Assembly: GCF_947500125.1 (NCBI RefSeq) | Contig: NZ_CANMRA010000001.1 | Location: 124,001-188,000, forward strand | DNA length: 64,000 bases | Direction: 5' to 3' | Source: an uncultured Kocuria sp. | GTDB taxonomy: Bacteria > Actinomycetota > Actinomycetes > Actinomycetales > Micrococcaceae | Shown: one piece after another, positions 54,169 through 64,000 of the stretch | How the letters are laid out: each line of letters opens with the position of its first letter | How positions within the stretch are numbered: the first letter of the stretch is position 1 | Position numbers and translations under genes: made by a program | The notes under the pieces: generated by a model | Told to the model about the DNA's origin: nothing | The model's database searches: none | The model's input: only the letters and a program-made list of their open reading frames with translations

Positions 54169-54773
54169 GGCTGTTCCGCCCTCGCCCCGACCGCAAAGCG
54201 CCGGCCCTTGGTATCCGCCTTCGGAGGCCCAAGAACCACGTTCGGCCCGACGTCCCGGTTCACCAATGTCAGCGGCTGCACGAGCGCCGAGCGCCCCACC
54301 GTCACTCCCCCGGTGACTACGCAGCGGGAGGTGACCCATGCCCCGTCTTCAATGGTCACCGGGCGGGTGATGAGGCCCATGTCCTTACGGTGCGCATGGC
54401 TACCGGTGGTGATGAAGGTTTCCTGCGACACGACCGCATCGTGGCCGATCGTGACCTGGTCCTGGTTGTGGATCCACACGCCCTCGCCGATCCACGAGCG
54501 GTCGCCGACTTCCAGGTTCCATGGGAACTTGATGCGCGTGCGGGGCCGGATGATGACACCGTCGCCGATCTTGGCACCGAAGGCGCGGAGTGCCTTTGTC
54601 CGCAGGCCGGAGCTGATCTGCCACGGGTTGGTGACGAGGACGAGCTCGGTGGCTGACCACAGGTAGATCATCCACTTAGGCCTGTTCCAGGCCTCGCCCT
54701 CACCGGGCGCCTGGGAGAGGTCAATGACAGGAACGTCGGAGTCGGCAGGGTTGCGCTCAGCGGCGGTGGCCAT
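54165..54773 (-). CDS. WcaF-family acetyltransferase (left-handed beta-helix)
   Basis: A 202-residue hexapeptide-repeat O-acetyltransferase of the colanic-acid WcaF group. Repeats such as IGDGVIIRPRT, VGDRSWIGEGVWIHNQ and IGHDAVVSQETFITTGSHAH (likely catalytic His) and VTIEDGAWVTSRCVV form the helix; it probably uses acetyl-CoA to acetylate a sugar of the repeat unit. AGAGG precedes the ATG. It is the first gene of the minus-strand glycosylation operon and is divergent from the WcaI-like gene. Confidence 0.9.
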   Translation of the reverse strand: MATAAERNPADSDVPVIDLSQAPGEGEAWNRPKWMIYLWSATELVLVTNPWQISSGLRTKALRAFGAKIGDGVIIRPRTRIKFPWNLEVGDRSWIGEGVWIHNQDQVTIGHDAVVSQETFITTGSHAHRKDMGLITRPVTIEDGAWVTSRCVVTGGVTVGRSALVQPLTLVNRDVGPNVVLGPPKADTKGRRFAVGARAEQP

Positions 54774-54947
54774 GAATACCTCTGCTTGTGGGGGGCGGGG
54801 AGGTTATGTGAGCTGAACCACGGGCCGACGTGGGGCGTCGTCCCAGAGCTGAATGCGCTCACATGTATCGTCTGATTTATACCCCATCCCCTCCGGTGGG
54901 CCGCTGATCCCCGTCGGCGTTGCTCCCAGTGTGACGAAAGCATCTCC

Positions 54948-56183
54948 ATGCCCCCTCGTTTGACGATCATCGGCATCAACTACGCTCCAGAGTCCAGCGG
55001 CAATGCTCCCTACACCACGGCCCTGGCCGAAGGAATGGCTGAGCTCGGGTGGGACGTCCGGGTCATCACCGGGTTCCCGCACTACCCGCAGTGGCAGGTT
55101 TATGACGGCTACGACGGCCGGACGCTGGAAGAGGCTCACGGCGGGGTCCACATCCTGCGCCTGCGCCACTACGTACCCGCGGAACCGAAGCTGCTCAATC
55201 GGCTGCTGATGGAAGTCCACTTCGGCGTCCGCGCCGCAGCGGCGAACTGGGGCCGCCCGGATGTGGTGCTCTTCGTGAACCCCGGGCTTTTCTCCTCGGG
55301 CGTTGCAGCTCTCCGCGCCAAGCTCGGCCGGCGCCGTCCCGGGACAGCGATCTGGATTCAAGACCTGTACTCCCGCGGACTCGAGGAGGTGCACACCTCG
55401 GCTGTCGCGCTGGCCCCCGTCATGCGGCAGGTCGAGGGCCTGGTGCTGCGCGCCATGGACCGCGTGATCGTGATCCACGACCGGTTCCGCCGCCACGCGG
55501 TCAACGAACTCGGTGTGGCGCCGGAGCGGGCACTCATCCACCGGAACTGGTCCCACATCACTCCTCAGCACGAGATTGACACCGCGGCGGTCCGCGCTCG
55601 TCGGGGCTGGTCCGAGGAAGAGGTGGTCGTTCTGCACGCCGGCAACATGGGCGTGAAGCAGTACCTCGAGAACGTGGTGGAGGCCGCCCGGCTCGCCGAT
55701 GAGCGGAACTCCCGTGTCCGGTTCGTCCTGCTCGGTGCGGGCAGCCAGTTGCCGCGACTCAAAGAGCTGGCGGCGGGTGTGGAGAGTCTGGAGTTCGTCG
55801 ACCCCCTGCCCGACGAGGAGTACACCGCGGCTCTTGCGGCCGCAGACGTCCTGCTCGTCAACGAGAAGCCCGAGCTCCGGGAGATGTGCGTGCCGAGCAA
55901 GCTCACGTCCTACTTCGCCACCGGGCGCCCTGTCCTGGCTGCGGTGGACGACGAGAGTTCGTCCGCCGGCGAGATCGAGTCCTCCGGGGCTGGGCGCGTT
56001 GTCCCCTCCGGCGATCCCGCAGGCTTGCTGCGGGCCGCTGAGGAGCTCGGCGGCGACCGGGCTCTGGCCTCGGAGATCGGCAGGCGCGGTCCCGGATACG
56101 TCGCCGAGCACCTCGCCGCGGACGCCGCGATGCGCCGGTGGGACGAGGTGCTCCGATCTTTGACGCAACATGTCCGGCTCTGA
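54948..56183 (+). CDS. WcaI-like family 4 glycosyltransferase
   Basis: A 411-residue GT-B enzyme resembling the colanic-acid fucosyltransferase WcaI. INYAPESSGNAPYTTALAEGMAELGWDVRVITGFPHYPQW is the hallmark N-terminus, followed by WIQDLYSRGLE, VLHAGNMGVKQYLENV and EMCVPSKLTSYFATGRPVLA. It lies just before gmd and fcl, which make GDP-fucose, so a fucosyl donor is a reasonable inference. The ATG has only a weak Shine-Dalgarno. Confidence 0.9.
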   Translation: MPPRLTIIGINYAPESSGNAPYTTALAEGMAELGWDVRVITGFPHYPQWQVYDGYDGRTLEEAHGGVHILRLRHYVPAEPKLLNRLLMEVHFGVRAAAANWGRPDVVLFVNPGLFSSGVAALRAKLGRRRPGTAIWIQDLYSRGLEEVHTSAVALAPVMRQVEGLVLRAMDRVIVIHDRFRRHAVNELGVAPERALIHRNWSHITPQHEIDTAAVRARRGWSEEEVVVLHAGNMGVKQYLENVVEAARLADERNSRVRFVLLGAGSQLPRLKELAAGVESLEFVDPLPDEEYTAALAAADVLLVNEKPELREMCVPSKLTSYFATGRPVLAAVDDESSSAGEIESSGAGRVVPSGDPAGLLRAAEELGGDRALASEIGRRGPGYVAEHLAADAAMRRWDEVLRSLTQHVRL

Positions 56184-56262
56184 TCACCGGCTTCGTCCAT
56201 TCATTCACTAGCATAAAGCTGTCCCCTCAACGGCCCACGCCTCATCCCCCCGAAGGACGATC

Positions 56263-57294
56263 ATGCACGCCACCCCCAAGAAGGCTTTCATCACCGGGAT
56301 CACCGGTCAGGACGGCTCCTACCTGGCGGAGCTGCTGCTCGCCAAGGGCTACGAGGTGCACGGGCTGATCCGTCGCGCCTCGACCTTCAACACCCACCGG
56401 ATCGACCACCTCTACACGGACCCGCACGAGGCCGACGCGAAGCTGTTCCTGCACTACGGCGACCTCAGTGATGGCAGCCGTTTGGTGACGTTGATGGCGC
56501 AGATCCGCCCGGACGAGGTCTACAACCTCGCCGCCCAGTCCCATGTGAAGGTCTCCTTCGAAGAGCCCGAGCACACCGGGGACACCACCGGCCTCGGCAC
56601 CGTCCGCCTGCTCGAGGCCATGCGCCTGGCCAACGTGGACGCCCGCTACTACCAGGCCTCCACGTCCGAGCTGTACGGCGCCACCCCGCCGCCGCAGCAC
56701 GAGGACACCCCGTTCTACCCCCGCTCCCCCTACGGGGCGGCGAAGATCTACTCCTACTGGATCACCAAGAACTACCGCGAGGCCTACGACATGTACGCGG
56801 TCAACGGGATCCTCTTCAACCACGAGTCCCCCCGCCGAGGGGAGACCTTCGTGACGAGGAAGATCACCCGCGCGGTGGCCGCGATCAAGGCCGGCACCCA
56901 GGAGAAGCTCTACATGGGCAACCTCCAGGCCATCCGCGACTGGGGCTACGCCGCGGAGTACGTCGAGGGCATGTGGCGGATGCTCCAAGCCGACGAGCCC
57001 GAGGACTTCGTGCTCGCCACCGGCCACCCGTGCACGGTGCGGGAGTTCCTGGAGATCTCTTTCGACCACGCCGGGCTGGACTGGCGCGAGCACGTCGAGT
57101 TCGACGAGCGCTACCTGCGTCCCACCGAGGTCGACGCCCTCATCGGTGACCCCGCCAAGGCCAAGGACAAGCTCGGCTGGGAAGCCACCGTCAAGGCCCC
57201 CGAACTGGCCCGCCTCATGGTCGACGCCGACATCGCCCTGCTCGAGAACGACGCCTGGATCGACACCGTCGACCTCGCCTCCTGGGCCAAGTGA
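56263..57294 (+). CDS. gmd: GDP-mannose 4,6-dehydratase
   Basis: A 343-residue short-chain dehydrogenase/reductase that converts GDP-mannose to GDP-4-keto-6-deoxymannose. [17 protein letters not shown] is the NADP-binding loop, STSELYG and [10 protein letters not shown] give the catalytic Ser/Thr and YxxxK, and [16 protein letters not shown] is family-specific. It starts with AAGGACGATC before the ATG. The last four bases overlap the upstream edge of the fcl leader. ManC (34.7 kb) supplies its substrate. Confidence 0.97.
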   Translation: MHATPKKAFITGITGQDGSYLAELLLAKGYEVHGLIRRASTFNTHRIDHLYTDPHEADAKLFLHYGDLSDGSRLVTLMAQIRPDEVYNLAAQSHVKVSFEEPEHTGDTTGLGTVRLLEAMRLANVDARYYQASTSELYGATPPPQHEDTPFYPRSPYGAAKIYSYWITKNYREAYDMYAVNGILFNHESPRRGETFVTRKITRAVAAIKAGTQEKLYMGNLQAIRDWGYAAEYVEGMWRMLQADEPEDFVLATGHPCTVREFLEISFDHAGLDWREHVEFDERYLRPTEVDALIGDPAKAKDKLGWEATVKAPELARLMVDADIALLENDAWIDTVDLASWAK

Positions 57295-57308
57295 GACAGG
57301 GCGCAACG

Positions 57309-58310
57309 ATGACAGCAGAGACCACCGAGAAGACCGCTGACGCGACGACGTCGTTCACGCCCGGCCCGCTGGATCGCACCGCCCCGTTCTACGTGGCCGG
57401 TCACCGGGGCCTGGTCGGCTCCGCCATCTGGCGCAGACTCCAGGCCGAGGGCTTCACCGACCTCATCGGCCGCACCTCGGCCGAGCTGGACCTCAAGGAC
57501 CGCGACGCGGTCTTCGCCTTCTTCGCCCGCACCAAGCCGCGCTACGTGGTACTGGCCGCGGCAAAGGTCGGCGGCATCCTCGCCAACAATACCTACCCGG
57601 TCGACTTTCTGAGCGAGAACCTGCGGATCCAGGTCAACGTCCTCGACGCCGCCCTGGAGCACGGCGTGGAGCGGGTCCTGTTCCTGGGGTCCTCCTGCAT
57701 CTACCCGAAGCTGGCGCCTCAGCCGCTGAAGGAGGAGTACCTGCTCACCGGGCACCTGGAGCCCACCAACGACGCCTACGCGATCGCCAAGATCGCCGGG
57801 ATCCTCCAGATCCAGGCCGTCCGCCGCCAGTACGGGCTGCCCTGGATCTCGGCGATGCCCACCAACCTCTACGGGCCCGGGGACAACTTCTCCCCCACCG
57901 GCTCCCACGTGCTCCCGGCGATGATCCGCCGCTACGAAGAAGCCCGCATCAGTGGCGCCGAGTCGGTGACCAACTGGGGCACCGGCTCCCCACTGCGGGA
58001 GTTCCTGCACGTCGACGACATGGCCGAGGCCTGCCTGCACCTGCTCGAGCACTACGACGGCCCCGAGCACGTCAACGTGGGCACCGGCACCGACGTCACC
58101 ATCAAGGACCTCGCCGGTCTCGTGGCCGAGGCCGTGGGCTACGAGGGCCGCATCGAGTGGGACACATCGAAGCCCGACGGCACCCCCCGCAAGCTCATGG
58201 ACGTCACCAAGCTGGCCGAGGCCGGCTGGACCGCCCGCATCCCCCTGCACGAGGGCCTGCGGTCCACCGTCGAGTGGTTCCGCGAGCACCAGGACGGCAT
58301 CCGCGAGTGA
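57309..58310 (+). CDS. fcl: GDP-L-fucose synthase
   Basis: A 333-residue epimerase-reductase completing GDP-L-fucose from the Gmd product. YVAGHRGLVGSAIWRRL binds NADP, LFLGSSCIYPK and NDAYAIAKIAG supply Ser, Tyr and Lys, and LREFLHVDDMAEACL is typical. A 25-residue Thr-rich N-terminal extension precedes the fold. The ATG at 57309, 15 bases after gmd, with AGGG upstream, is preferred to the track start. gmd and fcl form one transcript. Confidence 0.96.
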   Translation: MTAETTEKTADATTSFTPGPLDRTAPFYVAGHRGLVGSAIWRRLQAEGFTDLIGRTSAELDLKDRDAVFAFFARTKPRYVVLAAAKVGGILANNTYPVDFLSENLRIQVNVLDAALEHGVERVLFLGSSCIYPKLAPQPLKEEYLLTGHLEPTNDAYAIAKIAGILQIQAVRRQYGLPWISAMPTNLYGPGDNFSPTGSHVLPAMIRRYEEARISGAESVTNWGTGSPLREFLHVDDMAEACLHLLEHYDGPEHVNVGTGTDVTIKDLAGLVAEAVGYEGRIEWDTSKPDGTPRKLMDVTKLAEAGWTARIPLHEGLRSTVEWFREHQDGIRE

Positions 58311-58354
58311 CTTCTACCCCTCCCCCCACCCCCGAGCCGATCCCGAGGAGAACC

Positions 58355-60052
58355 ATGGAGCACCTTGACGCAGAGCGGGAAGCCCCCGCTCTCGATGCAC
58401 GGGACCTCCTCCGGCTCGTGCGCACGCACTGGCGGGCCATCACGCTGATCACGCTGCTGTGCACCCTCCTGGCGCTCGGCTGGACGCTGATCCAGCCGAA
58501 GATCTACTCGGCCACGGCGTCCGGCCTGGTCGTCGCCACCGGTGAGCAGGACCTGGCCAGCGCGCTGGCGGGCAACAACCTGGCGCAGTCCAAGGCGGTC
58601 TCCTACGAGTCGCTGGCGACATCGAAGCCAGTGGCCGAAGGCGTGATCGACGAGCTCGACCTCGACGCCACGCCGGAGGAGCTGCTGCAGCGCATTGCCA
58701 CGGACGTTCCCGTGGACACCCCGGAGCTGCGCATCACCGCCGACGCCGAGGACCCGACCGAGGCAGCCGATCTGGCCAACGCCTGGGTCGTGGCGCTGGC
58801 CGGTCAGGTGCAGGAGCTCGAGAGCCAGGGCGACGAGGACGCCATCAATCGCGTGGCCGTCCAGCCGCTGAGCAACGCCTCGCTGCCGCTGGCGCCGTCC
58901 TCGCCGAACCTCAAGCTGAACCTGGCCCTCGGCTTCGTGGGCGGTCTCGGTCTGGGCATGCTCTACGCCTTCGCCCGGTACAAGATGGACCGCCGCATCA
59001 AGTCCGTCGAGGAGATCCGCGACGGCTTCGGTGTTGCGGTCCTCGGTGTCATCCCCACGGACGACCGGCTGGCCGACCACCGCGAAATCGTCGAGACCGG
59101 CTTCTCCTCCGGGCGCGGGCATCACGAGTTCTCCGAGGCTCTGCGCGAGCTGCGCACCAACCTCAGCTTCGTCTCCGTGGACAACCCCCCGAAGATGATC
59201 GTGGTCACCTCCGCCCTGCCGGGTGAGGGCAAGTCCTCGATCACGGCGAACCTGGCGGTGGCCATCGCCTCGACCGGGCGCAACGTCGTCGTCGTGGACG
59301 GGGACCTCCGCCGGCCGGTGATCACCGACCTGTTCGGGCTCGTGCCCGGCGTGGGTGTCACCGACGTGCTGACCGGGCAGGTGCAGGTGGACGAGGTCCT
59401 CCAGACCTACGACAAGTTCCCGAACCTGCAGGTGCTCGGCGCCGGCCGCACGGCGCCGAACCCCACGGAGCTGCTGTCCTCGAAGGCCATGCACGCCATG
59501 CTCGAGACCCTCGCCGAGGACGCCCTGGTCCTGGTGGACGCTCCCCCGCTGCTGCCGGTCACCGACGCCGCGCTGCTCACGGCCTCCGCCGACGGCGCGA
59601 TCATCGTGGCCACCGCGCAGCGGACCACCACGGACGAGCTGTCCAAGGCCCTGGAGAACCTGCACCAGGTCCACGGCAACGTGCTCGGCGTGGTGCTCAA
59701 CCGCGTGCCCACCACCGGTGCGGACGCCGGGTACTACGGATACTATGGCAAATCCTATTACGCGAACTCGGACGAGCAGGCGGCGCCGAAGACCGGCGCT
59801 CAGCCGGTGGTCGCTGCACCGGCTGCCCAGCAGCCGTGGGGCACGGCACCGCGCGCGGAGGGCTCCGAGGCCCAGCATGCGGGTTCACCCCGTACTCGGC
59901 AGGAGCCCACGGCTCCCGCGGCCGAGGACGCGGCACCCGCTTCGCGGCCTCAGCAGTCCAACGGTCAGGGTTCTCCCGAGCACGAGACCTTCGGCCTCGA
60001 GGCCTGGGGCCAGTCGGGCTCGCACAGCGGGTCCACCGCCACGGGGCACTGA
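58355..60052 (+). CDS. Wzc-type polysaccharide co-polymerase/tyrosine kinase
   Basis: A 565-residue fused chain-length regulator and BY-kinase. A Wzz-like extracytoplasmic domain lies between two helices (about 25-45 and 190-210). The kinase domain has the Walker A-type SALPGEGKSS (about 287), Walker A' VVVVDGDLRRP and LVLVDAPPLL. A Tyr cluster YYGYYGKSYY (about 460) for autophosphorylation is followed by a 90-residue Pro/Ala/Gln-rich tail. The ATG at 58355 has GAGGAG upstream; a GTG at 58307 is a weaker alternative. It would control polymer length together with the phosphatase at 63.5 kb. Confidence 0.93.
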   Translation: MEHLDAEREAPALDARDLLRLVRTHWRAITLITLLCTLLALGWTLIQPKIYSATASGLVVATGEQDLASALAGNNLAQSKAVSYESLATSKPVAEGVIDELDLDATPEELLQRIATDVPVDTPELRITADAEDPTEAADLANAWVVALAGQVQELESQGDEDAINRVAVQPLSNASLPLAPSSPNLKLNLALGFVGGLGLGMLYAFARYKMDRRIKSVEEIRDGFGVAVLGVIPTDDRLADHREIVETGFSSGRGHHEFSEALRELRTNLSFVSVDNPPKMIVVTSALPGEGKSSITANLAVAIASTGRNVVVVDGDLRRPVITDLFGLVPGVGVTDVLTGQVQVDEVLQTYDKFPNLQVLGAGRTAPNPTELLSSKAMHAMLETLAEDALVLVDAPPLLPVTDAALLTASADGAIIVATAQRTTTDELSKALENLHQVHGNVLGVVLNRVPTTGADAGYYGYYGKSYYANSDEQAAPKTGAQPVVAAPAAQQPWGTAPRAEGSEAQHAGSPRTRQEPTAPAAEDAAPASRPQQSNGQGSPEHETFGLEAWGQSGSHSGSTATGH

Positions 60053-60081
60053 TCCCGGCCGGTGTCCGGCTCAACCGTTCA

Positions 60082-60111
60082 CGGGGCGTCTTCCTGCGGG
60101 AAGGCGCCCCG
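60082..60111 (+). terminator. Terminator of the gmd-fcl-wzc operon
   Basis: CGGGGCGTCTTCC pairs with GGAAGGCGCCCCG, with one G-U pair, around a TGCG tetraloop, 29 bases after the kinase stop. Confidence 0.75.
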
Positions 60112-60249
60112 AACGCGTTGCAGGACCTCCGCAGGGCTCACTGCCCGGCGGCCTCCGGATCGGTCATTCCGACGATCATGACCAGGTGGCCGCACGTGTC
60201 GTCGAGCACCGCGGTGATGACCGGACCCGTCGGGACACCAGCGGCCGCC

Positions 60250-60612
60250 TCAGCAGGGGGTCTGCTGGTGCACGACCAGCTTCCAGCCCCGCTCCCGGCG
60301 GGCGTAGGTGCTGCTGACGAGCGCCTCGTACGGAGCGGATTCTCCCCGGCGGGCCTGCACGCGGTAGAAGACCACCGCGGTGTCGGACGTCGGATACAGC
60401 ACCCGGAGGTCGGACAGCTCGTAGGAGGACCACGGGATGCCGGACAGGGAGGCCACGATCGCCGCGCGGTCGTCCAGGAGCAGGCCGCCGGGCAGCAGCA
60501 TCAGCGGCTCCTGGTCCAGGACGTCGTCGTAGAAGGCCGCGGCCTGCTCGCCGGTCGAGGACAGGGCCTGCCAGCCCTGCTGCTCCAGACTGCTCGGATC
60601 GGTGCTCTCCAT
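60250..60612 (-). CDS. SnoaL/DUF4440-like (NTF2-fold) small protein
   Basis: A 120-residue soluble protein with the NTF2-like pattern: an N-terminal helix EQQGWQALSSTGEQAAAFYDDVL, then MLLPGGLLLDDRAAIVASL, and strands ending TYARRERGWKLVVHQQTP as in DUF4440 proteins. Its function is unknown; such domains bind small ligands or act as minor enzymes. The track ORF extends far upstream through the UvrA-like gene in antisense, so the ATG at 60612 was chosen. It is divergent from the UvrA-like gene. Confidence 0.75.
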   Translation of the reverse strand: MESTDPSSLEQQGWQALSSTGEQAAAFYDDVLDQEPLMLLPGGLLLDDRAAIVASLSGIPWSSYELSDLRVLYPTSDTAVVFYRVQARRGESAPYEALVSSTYARRERGWKLVVHQQTPC

Positions 60613-60789
60613 GGGCCCATGATGGCACCGGCCGGCCGCGTTCGACACGGATGACGACGACGCCTCCCCGTCCCGAGGGGCGTCCACCTGCCCACGGCGC
60701 AGGGCCGGACGTATGCTCAAAATCGGTCGGATCGATCCGGGCAGCGCAGTCGGGAACCCGACGGCAACGACGCCCGCGGAGGAGACACG

Positions 60790-63180
<2,391 letters not shown>

Positions 63181-63231
63181 GCGCACCACCCGTCCTCAGC
63201 ACCGCCCCGGAAGAGCCGGGTCGCAGCGAGA

Positions 63232-63840
63232 TCAGCCCGCCGGCCCCCGCTCCGCGTAGCGGCGCTCGAAGGCGAGGATCGCGTCCGTGGCCTCGAACAG
63301 CTCGTCCGCCATCTGCTGGAGCACCGCGTCCTCCTGGCGGTAGGGGTCGACCACGTCGTTGCGCTCCGGGTGGCGCACCGGCACCCGCTGACGCAGCCGC
63401 GGCGCCTGCTGCACCAGCCACGCCCAGCGCTCGGCGCGGTCCGCCGGCACCGCGTGGTCGAGCTCCGGGTCGGTGGAGAGGTACTGCAGGATCCGGGCGA
63501 ACTCCCGCAGGGTGAAGACCTTCTTCAGCAGCCGCGGGGACTGCTGGAGCACCGGCTGGGTGTGCTCCCGGGCCATCACGAGCACCAGGTCCACGTCCCG
63601 CAGCACGTCCGGGGTGACCTGCCGGGCCCGGTGCGCGGCGGCGGCCTCCAGGCCGCGGTCCCGGGCCAGCTTGCCCACCCGCTGCTCGAAGCCCTCGTCC
63701 ACCAGCGCGTGCATCCCGGCGCTCGTCACCTCGAAGCCGCCGGGCGAGATCTCGTTGAGGCCGTGGTCGAGCTCGACCGCCGCCATGGGCGAACGGCAGA
63801 TGTTGCCCGTGCAGACCGTCAGGATGCGCGTGGGGGCCAT
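63232..63840 (-). CDS. Low-molecular-weight protein tyrosine phosphatase (Wzb-like)
   Basis: A 202-residue cysteine phosphatase. VCTGNICRSPMAA is the CX5R catalytic loop at residues 10-17, and DVVDPYRQ supplies the general-acid Asp. It is longer than usual Wzb (about 150) because of a middle region (about 90-150) with ILQYLSTDPELDHAVPADRAERW. It probably dephosphorylates the Wzc-type kinase 3 kb away and so controls polymer output. The ATG is preceded by AGAGGAG. Confidence 0.92.
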   Translation of the reverse strand: MAPTRILTVCTGNICRSPMAAVELDHGLNEISPGGFEVTSAGMHALVDEGFEQRVGKLARDRGLEAAAAHRARQVTPDVLRDVDLVLVMAREHTQPVLQQSPRLLKKVFTLREFARILQYLSTDPELDHAVPADRAERWAWLVQQAPRLRQRVPVRHPERNDVVDPYRQEDAVLQQMADELFEATDAILAFERRYAERGPAG

Positions 63841-64000
63841 GGTTCTCCTCTGGGGGTCGAGTCCGGTTCATCGTATCCGGGCGACAGCCCTGAGCAGGGC
63901 GTTCACCGGCTCACCGGGAGCGCGCCGCGGACGGGAGCGGGAAGGCGGCAGGTCCGTCGTCGTCGTTCCCCGAGCCGGATCACCGGACCCAATCACTACG
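63841..64000. other. Right-edge sequence
   Basis: The upstream region of the phosphatase gene. It should contain its promoter; no further feature is visible before the window ends. Confidence 0.4.

Overview
The window is GC-rich DNA with GTG/ATG starts, strong Shine-Dalgarno sites and many 1-4 base stop/start overlaps. Gene content (Mfd, DUF2505 protein, NhaA, L25/Ctc, Pth, ManC, Pls/PosA-type synthetase) fits a high-GC actinobacterium of the Micrococcales, most likely Micrococcaceae (Kocuria- or Arthrobacter-like). The genus is an inference. No rRNA, tRNA or CRISPR array was seen.

Layout. 0.3-8.5 kb: an epsilon-poly-lysine-synthetase-like (Pls/PosA) NRPS overlapping a membrane acyltransferase, then a secreted alpha/beta hydrolase and, divergently, a LysP-like permease. 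8.6-15.6 kb (minus strand): a compact polysaccharide operon with a membrane protein, a processive GT2 synthase, a GT-C-like membrane glycosyltransferase, GtrA and a Tat-lipoprotein GH26 mannanase; an in-frame TGA separates the mannanase from its carbohydrate-binding domain. 16.2-19.9 kb: siroheme/tetrapyrrole genes (sirohydrochlorin chelatase, CobA, HemD) and deoC. 20-21.5 kb: an intact IS110-family element. 21.6-28.8 kb: tandem small membrane-protein paralogues, mfd, a DUF2505 protein and nhaA. 29.5-32.7 kb: an AA5 copper-radical oxidase with two nearly identical N-terminal modules, coupled to an Excalibur protein. 33.0-34.4 kb: a decayed IS110 copy.

34.7-63.8 kb is a large Wzx/Wzy-type exopolysaccharide locus interrupted by pth, rplY and mobile elements. 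It holds manC, WecG/TagA, two polyprenyl-phosphate glycosylphosphotransferases plus a 3' scar of a third, a Lys/His/Tyr/Trp-rich secreted protein, Wzy, a membrane acyltransferase, an FrhB-like protein, Wzx, a pyruvyltransferase, GT2 and GT4 glycosyltransferases, a WcaF-type acetyltransferase, a WcaI-like GT4, gmd, fcl, a Wzc-type tyrosine kinase and a Wzb-type phosphatase. ManC, Gmd and Fcl together would supply GDP-mannose and GDP-L-fucose, so a fucose-containing, acylated and probably pyruvylated polymer is inferred. The 44-53 kb segment looks AT-richer and carries IS remnants, which suggests exchange of the serotype-like core.

The most interesting candidates are the split GH26-CBM protein in a synthase-type operon, the oxidase with a recent 168-residue duplication, the polycationic secreted protein between the two priming transferases, and the structured non-coding ends of the IS110 copies (possible bridge RNAs).
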